Source: Hymenopellis radicata (taxonomy: Eukaryota; Basidiomycota; Agaricomycetes; Agaricales; Physalacriaceae). From it: DNA of 64,000 nt. The position numbers and the translations under genes are program-made. Shown here piece by piece: positions 58,302-64,000 of the stretch. Below the pieces are notes generated by a model. It ran no database searches. It was not told where the DNA came from and saw only the letters and a list, made by a program, of their open reading frames with translations. The DNA lies in assembly GCA_015501595.1 (NCBI GenBank), contig JADNRX010000013.1:124001-188000 (forward strand), written 5' to 3'. Every line of letters starts with the position of its first letter. Within the stretch, counting starts at the first letter, position 1.

Positions 58302-61300
58302 ATGAAAAAGTCCTCGTACAGGTCGACCCAGGACGTCGACTCTTGGCGTCCGGACGTACCGCTCGACCGATATGCTGCTTATTCTGGCGGTGCGGAACGC
58401 TACCATCGGGACGACTACGACGTGCCGCCGCCCAGAGAATCCAACAACAATAACAACAACAACTGGGGCAGTGGCCGCGCCAATGACTACCCGCCCCCCG
58501 CAGGCTCATCGAGAGAGGATTGGTCCTCGTCGTACGCCGCCTTTTCTTCTTACAATGGCGAGTATCCATCGTGGAATGCTCATCGCGGACATAGTAGTTC
58601 GTACAACCAACGCCATCAGGAGGACCATCGCGGCCGTCCGAGCACGACACGCCGCACCCATCCCCCGCCACATAGTGATGACATGGAACAGTGGCGTACC
58701 AGAGCCGCAGGCGTGGAAGAGCATTCGCATGGCTGGGAGGGCGATAACGGCTGGCTGCCCCGTCGCCAAGCTGCCCGCACCGTGGATCCACCCGCGCCAG
58801 TGCTCGATGACGCGGAGGAGCGCAAGTGGGAGCCCGCCCCGAGTTGGAAGTCTTCCCATCGTGAGGCCGAGTCCACCCAAGGCAGCTACAGCCGCTCGCA
58901 GAACGGCAATAACAACAACAGGAATGGTTACTCGAGCTCGTATAAGACGAGCTCTCATCATTCATATACGGCCAAGAGCGGTGGCAGCAGCAGCAGTAGC
59001 AAAAAAACTCATCAGAGCCAGTCTTCAAAAGCCAAGTATGTGGCCGAGAGCGACTGGCGCAGTAGGGATGAGTCTTCTGACTTGAACAAGTATGGCTTTC
59101 TCATTGTTCTTGTACTTTTCTGACTGTTGATAGCTGGACCCGGCGGAGCAGTAGTAGTAGCAAGAGACACCACGAATCTGAGTCACCGACAAAGCACAAA
59201 CATCGAAAGCATTCATCACCAACCCGCTATCGCTCGCCAGATTCTGTGTATTCATATCACTCACGAGGGCGTAGTCGGTCGCCTGCATCACCCCCACCCC
59301 AGAAGCGGCGACGACATGACGAACCGGATCCCGTGCGGACACCTCCACCGCCGCAACGCTGGAAATCTGAATCTCCAACCCCACAGAGAGAGCGGGAACG
59401 CAGTCACAAGAAGAAACGGAGTCTTTCGAGGTCTGTGTCGAGCCGGAGCACTCGCAGCCCAAGTCCTATTCCAGCGCCCCGTGCCGTTCATCGACTGCCA
59501 TCTGCATCTACACCCATCATCAATTATCCACCGCAAACGACAGAGGCGTCCAACAACAACAACAACAACAACAATACCTCCAAAAAGAAGAAGAAGAAAA
59601 AGAACAATAATAATAAAGTGCGTTTTCAACATCCGTCTACCAAATAGCATGGTTTGATGACTGCTCTGTAGGCGAATGCTGCTAATAATGGGACGATGGC
59701 GCCGCCGACAACATTGCCGATATCAATACCTGCAAAGCCGATGTTTGTCGCTGCTCCTGCGCCAGAGGAGAGTGTATTTGTACCGAAGAAGGGCTTTAAG
59801 CCGATTGGTACCAGCACGAATTCGTTGAGGCGGTTTTTCCCTGGGGATGAAGACGATATGGAGCTGTCGTCGTCTCCCTCTGTCGCGACTGGGCTACCGG
59901 AGAAGCCTGCCGGGCTGCCAGACAGGCCCGAGTCCTTGGTGCCACAACCTGCCTACACGCTGCCAGAGAAGCCAGAACCTGGGTGGCGGTCGCCCAGTTA
60001 CGATCAGGTGGGGATATGGCCCTCCCGGACGCCGCCACAGTCGTATCTGGTCCGTGATGTGGTATCTGAGAAACCAGCGTATTCGGAACCTGTGTGGCAA
60101 CCTCGAACGCCCGAGCTACCGCCACCGGCACGGTCGCCTACACCGAAACCCCGTACGCCCACACCCGATACTGAGCCGGTGCCGATGGAGGTGGACCCCC
60201 CTTCGCCATCACCTCCGCCACCGGCCGCCCAGCCTGGGGAAGGAGTTTATAGCTTCGTGAACCAGGTAGGAGAGGGTACGTTTGGCAAGGTGTACAAGGT
60301 GCTCAACACGCAAACGGGCGTGCATGTGGCGTTGAAGCGTATCCGGATGGAGGCGGAAAAGGATGGATTCCCTGTGACGGCGATGCGGGAGGTTAAGCTC
60401 CTGCAGAGTCTGAACCATGAGAATGTGATCCGGTTATTTGAGATGCTAGTTGCGAGTGGTGGGTTCCCTCTGATCATTCAGTTCTTTTACTGACGACGGG
60501 TAGGCTCTGTGTACATGGTGTTTGAGTATATGGACCACGATCTGACGGGCATACTCTCACAGTCACAGTTTTCATTCACGCCTGCGCATCTCAAGTCACT
60601 GAACCACCAGATGCTCTCTGGGCTGGCGTATTTGCATCACAAGGGCGTGATCCACCGGGACATCAAGGGGTCGAACATTCTGCTGAACAACCGCGGGGAG
60701 CTAAAGCTGGCGGACTTTGGGCTCGCGCGGTTTTACCAGAAGCGGCGGCGGACAGACTACACGAATCGGGTTATAACGCTGTGGTACCGGCCGCCGGAGC
60801 TGCTGTTTGGGGCGACGGTGTATGGACCAGAGGTGGACATGTGGAGTGCGGGGTGTATTATGCTGGAGCTGTATACGAAGAAGCCGGTGTTCCAGGGGAA
60901 CGACGAGATTCACCAGCTGGATACGATATATAGGATTATTGGGACGCCGGATGTGGAGCGGTGGCCGGAGATTGGGGGTCTGGCGTGGTATGAGCTTGTC
61001 AAGCCGCGAGAGAGGCAGGATAATCGGTTTAGGGAGTTGTTTTCCAAGTGGGTTGTTTTGCTTGCTTGGTTTTTGTAGGTGCTGATGAATTGTTAGGTGG
61101 ATGACACCGCGCGCGCTGGATCTGGCGGAAAGGCTGTTGGATTATGATCCAATGAGGCGAATATCTGCTGCCGAGGCGTTGGAGACGGAGTACTTTTTGG
61201 AGGAAGAGCCCAAGCCGGAGCGGCCTGTGAGGTGAGTTTTTGATGTATGTTGTGTTGTGTTGTTGTGTGGCTGACGATTCTTTTGTAGATTGGCGAGTGT

Positions 61301-61364
61301 AGAAGGCGAGTGGCACGAGCTGGAGACCAAGAGGGAGCGAGCGAGGAAGAGGAAGAAGGACTAG
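58302..61364 (+). CDS. CTK1: CTK1/Lsk1/CDK12-type RNA polymerase II CTD kinase
   Basis: Ctk1 with its cyclin phosphorylates Ser2 of the RNA polymerase II C-terminal domain during elongation. The long N-terminal half is disordered: Ser/Arg and His-rich (HSSPTRYRSPDS, RGRSRSPASPPPQKRRRHDE), with two asparagine runs and Pro-rich segments, as in CDK12 orthologues. The kinase domain starts NQVGEGTFGKVYKVLNTQTG. It has the VALKRIRMEAEKDGFPVTAM helix (PVTAMRE cyclin-binding signature of Ctk1/Lsk1), GVIHRDIKGSNILLNNRGEL, LADFGLARFYQKRRRTDYTN and RVITLWYRPPELLFGA with the activation-loop Thr. It ends WHELETKRERARKRKKD. Introns split the SR-rich region, the MLVASG/SVYMVFEY junction and the C-terminus. 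Frame is continuous. Confidence 0.95.
58440..58466 (+). repeat. AAC/AAT trinucleotide run coding for asparagine
   Basis: An imperfect AAC-type microsatellite encodes about seven consecutive asparagines in the N-terminal arm of CTK1. It is likely length-variable among strains. Confidence 0.7.
59550..59576 (+). repeat. second AAC/AAT run in CTK1, followed by an AAG run
   Basis: This imperfect AAC run encodes about eight asparagines, directly followed at 59580-59605 by an AAG/AAA run coding for lysines. Together they form a low-complexity TSKKKKKKK tract just before an intron donor. Confidence 0.7.
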
Positions 61365-61937
61365 ATTGTGTAAAAGTAAAGTGCTTTATTGCTTGTGTTA
61401 TACTAGCAAGTGAGTCCGCGTCTCTCCGGGCTTTATATGTTTATATTTGATCTGTACGTTTGTGTGAGCCTTGACTTTTAGTGATTGTTGACGCCTTCGT
61501 TTTAGCGTGCTGTCTGTACTTGCTACCCATCGATGTTCAAACGTACATTATCCCAATCAGACGCGCCCCAGGGAATGAGTACTGAAGTACTGACCGATTG
61601 TCTCCAGAATGTAGATTATCCAGATTGCCGGTCAGGAAAGCTATAATTCACTCCCTTCTCAGAACTTCTCTGGTTGGGACCAATCCAGATCAGGTGATTT
61701 GTGACTAGGAGGTGTTACGTGACGCTCTGAGTTCGACGCGTCTCACTCGCGTCTCTTTCTCTGGTTTCACACACGGCCTTGGCTTTTATAGATCTCGCCG
61801 CCAGTCCTCTCTCATCAAATCGGGATTGCTGGATCTACGAGATCTTGTTTCACGGTGCCGGTAATTTTATCATTAATAACTCTGCTTATCCTCTAACCAT
61901 CATAGTTCAATAGGCCGCTAGACGCTCAGACATTGAA
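61365..61937. other. intergenic between CTK1 and the NTPase gene
   Basis: About 570 bp without a gene. A TTTTATAG string near 61783 lies about 150 bp upstream of the NTPase ATG and is the best TATA candidate. I see no repeat, RNA gene or conserved frame. Confidence 0.4.
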
Positions 61938-63544
61938 ATGGACGAAGACGAAGCGGCTCCCCAACCGTCCAACCTGCCGGCAGGAGCCACTTGGAGTGTC
62001 ACCCAGTGGCATTGGTCTAAACGTAGCAAGGACAAATGGCGTCGTGCGCCTAGAGATTGGCAAAAATTCATGAATTATTGGATGGAGTCGTCTCGTGCAC
62101 TTGAACTCAACCGGACCGAATTCCCTCACGCCCTAACAATATTTCCGTCGCCCCCATTTTCATTCGGCGATATGGAGGTCCTTGGAGCGACATCGTTGGA
62201 CTTCACTTCCCAAGGGACGATTCTCGTCTTTGAACGATACGCTTTCCTGTACCACGGCATTAATCGATGGCAACGGGAGAACACCAAAGATGGAGTCATC
62301 GTAGCTGGTCAGCCCGGCATTGGTACGTTGGGGCATGAAATCTGGCCCTTCGACATTACTAACCGCAGTCTCAGGAAAAAGCTTGTTTCTGTGGTACCTC
62401 CTGGTCAGGCTCATCCATGACAGGCAGCCGGTCCTTCTTCACCTGCCACATAGGGCCGGGTCGACGCCAAGCATCCTTTTCTATCGAGGTCATGTGTGGC
62501 GTCCAAAGGACAAGGACTACGAGTTTCTATACTTACCACACGAGGCCGCCACGGAGGAGTTGGACACCATGACGCACACAATCATGCTCGTGGACTCGTC
62601 AGAAGAAGTCAAAGCGCCTCGTGGACTGACTCACGCTTCCGGATGGCCGATTTACGCTGTATCCCCCAAAAAAGAACGCTACCATGAGTTCCGCAAGGTT
62701 CGAAACGCGACGCTCTGGGGGCTGGATTTATGGAGTCCTGCACATCTTCGAAAAGGGTGAGTTGTTCTCAGTTTGTTCATGATGATACCTGATTCTTGTC
62801 CATTCTAGCCTCGAGCTTCAGATAAAGTGGCCCCGAATGATGAAGTTCCTTACCGCATATCTGGCCTCCCCCGAGTCGATGCAGGATATTCCAAATCGTC
62901 TTGAAAAGGCCATTGCAACAAAAGAGAGCGCAAAGTATGCTACCTGGCCCAAGGAAACAGCTACCGATTGGATTGATATCCTGCTTGACGATGCAATCTA
63001 TCAGTATGGGCTCGTACCCCGATCGGTCTTTCAGCATGTCCTTTCTCCTGTCATCACAGAACAGCGTGCTGCCCTTCCCTCTGACATTCTCAAACGCATT
63101 GAGAACCAGTTCCCAGTATACGGATCATCTACATCTGACGCCATATATGACGAGATCGTCGCACTCCGCGTGCAGCCTCACTCCCTAACGTGTATTGATA
63201 GCACGGAATTCTCTGTTGTTATCGGAAGTGCTGCTGTGTGGGAGCAGCTGCAACACTCTCTTTCCAAGACTGCGCCCACACAAATTGAAGAAACCTTCCA
63301 TAGCTTGAGGGCTGTGTCTAGAGACCTCAACGAGTCAGCGGATCACGCGGGTTTACCCATACTCGATCCGCTCGGGCATCTCGGAGATCCGATCCGTTTG
63401 ATCCGTAGACCCGTGACGGGTCGGATCGCACATGGATCGCGGATCAGCCTCTGGAGGCGCGAGTACTCGTCGCGAGTACTCGTGTTGACTCGTCAATATT
63501 TAGCTATATATTTAACCTTAATTTACAAATTTTTACGAAGTTAA
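61938..63544 (+). CDS. P-loop NTPase of a mushroom-expanded family, 3' end chimeric with repeat
   Basis: The protein opens MDEDEAAPQPSNLPAGATWS, then VTQWHWSKRSKDKWRRAPRD and PPFSFGDMEVLGATSLDFTS. Removing one intron (about 62322-62371) joins a Walker A: VIVAGQPGIGKSLFLWYLLV. Further text: LHLPHRAGSTPSILFYRGHV, RNATLWGLDLWSPAHLRKG, then after another intron LELQIKWPRMMKFLTAYLAS. I recall this domain order from large uncharacterised NTPase families in agaricomycetes; it resembles the NTPase part of crinkler-like proteins, but I do not claim that identity. Up to about residue SADHAGLP the frame has family character. Beyond about 63350 it runs through palindromic, GC-rich repeat-like DNA and stops after YKFLRS, so the natural C-terminus may be lost. 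Confidence 0.7.
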
Positions 63545-63545
63545 A
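63355..63545. mobile_element. possible transposon-derived terminal sequence
   Basis: The base pattern changes here. Runs of GATCCGATCCG / GGATCGCGGATC words with partial inverted symmetry are followed by a tandem 13-mer and then an AT-rich stretch (TATTTAGCTATATATTTAA). This looks like the end of a DNA transposon or MITE inserted in the NTPase gene. No transposase and no target-site duplication could be identified. Confidence 0.35.
63458..63483. repeat. tandem duplicate of a 13-mer with a palindromic core
   Basis: CGCGAGTACTCGT occurs twice head to tail without spacer. Each copy contains the perfect 10 bp palindrome CGAGTACTCG. Such nested symmetry is typical of transposon ends or protein-binding arrays. 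Confidence 0.8.
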
Positions 63546-64000
63546 CGGGCCCTTACGTCGCCCAAACAAGCCATTCACATGAATTTCTGCTCAATTCTCA
63601 CGATCCGGCAATCGCCGAGAGGCCGCGTAAGCCTGCGATCGGATGGTTTCTCTGTCTTCCTCGTACCACCACCACCCACCACAACCACCCAGTGCGCGAC
63701 GGTCGTCGCCACTGCCTCTCTGACGATTGTCAGGGGGCCTCTGGGGTGTGGATCGTGGTCTTGGCTTCATGCCGGACCTGCTGCTGTCTTTATGACAGCA
63801 GCAACAGACGACGTCCACGACGGCGCCGACTTGGACGACTCCCAGATGACGACGACGGAGATGGGACGGCGGCGGGGATGGGGTGAAGACGATGATGGAC
63901 GGACGCGATGGACGGACGCGATGGACGGACGATGCATGGGGTGGCGGCGCAGTGACACGGTGAGTGCGCCGTCGCGGATGACACAGACCATCACCCACAC
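63545..64000. other. low-complexity, gene-free right end
   Basis: The last 455 bp are rich in CGA/GAC/GGC words, with strand-symmetric open frames that encode only low-complexity Arg/Ser/Pro. No gene is supported. A short tandem repeat lies at 63894-63930. Confidence 0.5.
63894..63930. repeat. short tandem repeat, about 13 bp unit
   Basis: The unit GATGGACGGACGC is present nearly three times in a row; the third copy is shortened at its end. Confidence 0.8.

Noticed and set aside
61938..63350. Naming the NTPase a crinkler effector
   Set aside because: The Walker A region is similar in style, but no crinkler N-terminal motif or nuclease-type C-terminus could be recognised.
63591..64000. Several overlapping minus-strand frames at the right edge
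   Set aside because: All are translations of low-complexity CGA/GAC-rich DNA and read equally open in several frames.

Overview
The window is nuclear DNA from a filamentous fungus, most likely an agaricomycete (mushroom-forming basidiomycete). Almost every gene is cut by several short introns of about 45-65 nt with GT(A/G)NG donors, CTRAY branch points and CAG/TAG acceptors. Genes lie close together on both strands without operons. The proteins fit this assignment: a velvet factor, a processive chitin synthase, a membrane-anchored SREBP with the diagnostic bHLH tyrosine, Snx41/Atg20, and an NTPase family that I recall as expanded in mushrooms. All assignments come from reading spliced translations by eye; no database search was run.

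Layout. 0-7.7 kb, all minus: a possible partial gene at the left edge, a THP3-type SAC3/GANP protein, cytochrome c1, a CYSTM-type protein, a velvet factor and TIM23. 7.8-16 kb: a mitochondrial-looking TPR protein (+), a polynucleotide-kinase-like protein with an RG-rich tail (-), Snx41/Atg20 (-), BFR2/AATF (-) and, starting only 53 bp from it, the HAL2/MET22 nucleotidase (+). 16-26 kb: chitin synthase (+), VMS1 (-) and a CM1 coiled-coil microtubule organiser (+). 26-30 kb: two unrecognised genes. 30-36 kb: SRE1 (+), a GT8 glycosyltransferase (-) and a beta-propeller lactonase (+). 36-44 kb: phosphomannomutase, DNA polymerase delta catalytic subunit and ADE2, all +. 44-50 kb: NOG2 (-), an F-box-like gene (+) and a DHHC palmitoyltransferase (-). 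50-61.4 kb: VPS35, RVB1 and LDB17/Dip1 (+), a CTR copper transporter (-) and CTK1/CDK12 kinase (+). 61.9-64 kb: an NTPase gene running into repeat-like sequence.

The genes are mostly unlinked housekeeping functions: ribosome assembly (BFR2, NOG2), ribosome quality control (VMS1), replication (POL3), transcription elongation (CTK1), chromatin (RVB1), trafficking (VPS35, Snx41), mitochondria (CYT1, TIM23), metabolism (ADE2, MET22, SEC53) and cell wall (chitin synthase). I see no biosynthetic cluster, mating-type locus, CRISPR array or recognisable tRNA/rRNA.

The most striking pattern is about a dozen apparent single-base frame breaks inside conserved genes, several at homopolymer runs. They look more like consensus errors of a draft assembly than pseudogenes, and they affect how gene models here should be read. 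Biologically the best leads are the tiny BFR2-MET22 divergent promoter, an AT-hook inside the SREBP-like protein, a likely GC-AG intron in the velvet gene, a kinase with an RGG-like tail, and two unrecognised proteins. I did not find a convincing undescribed system.
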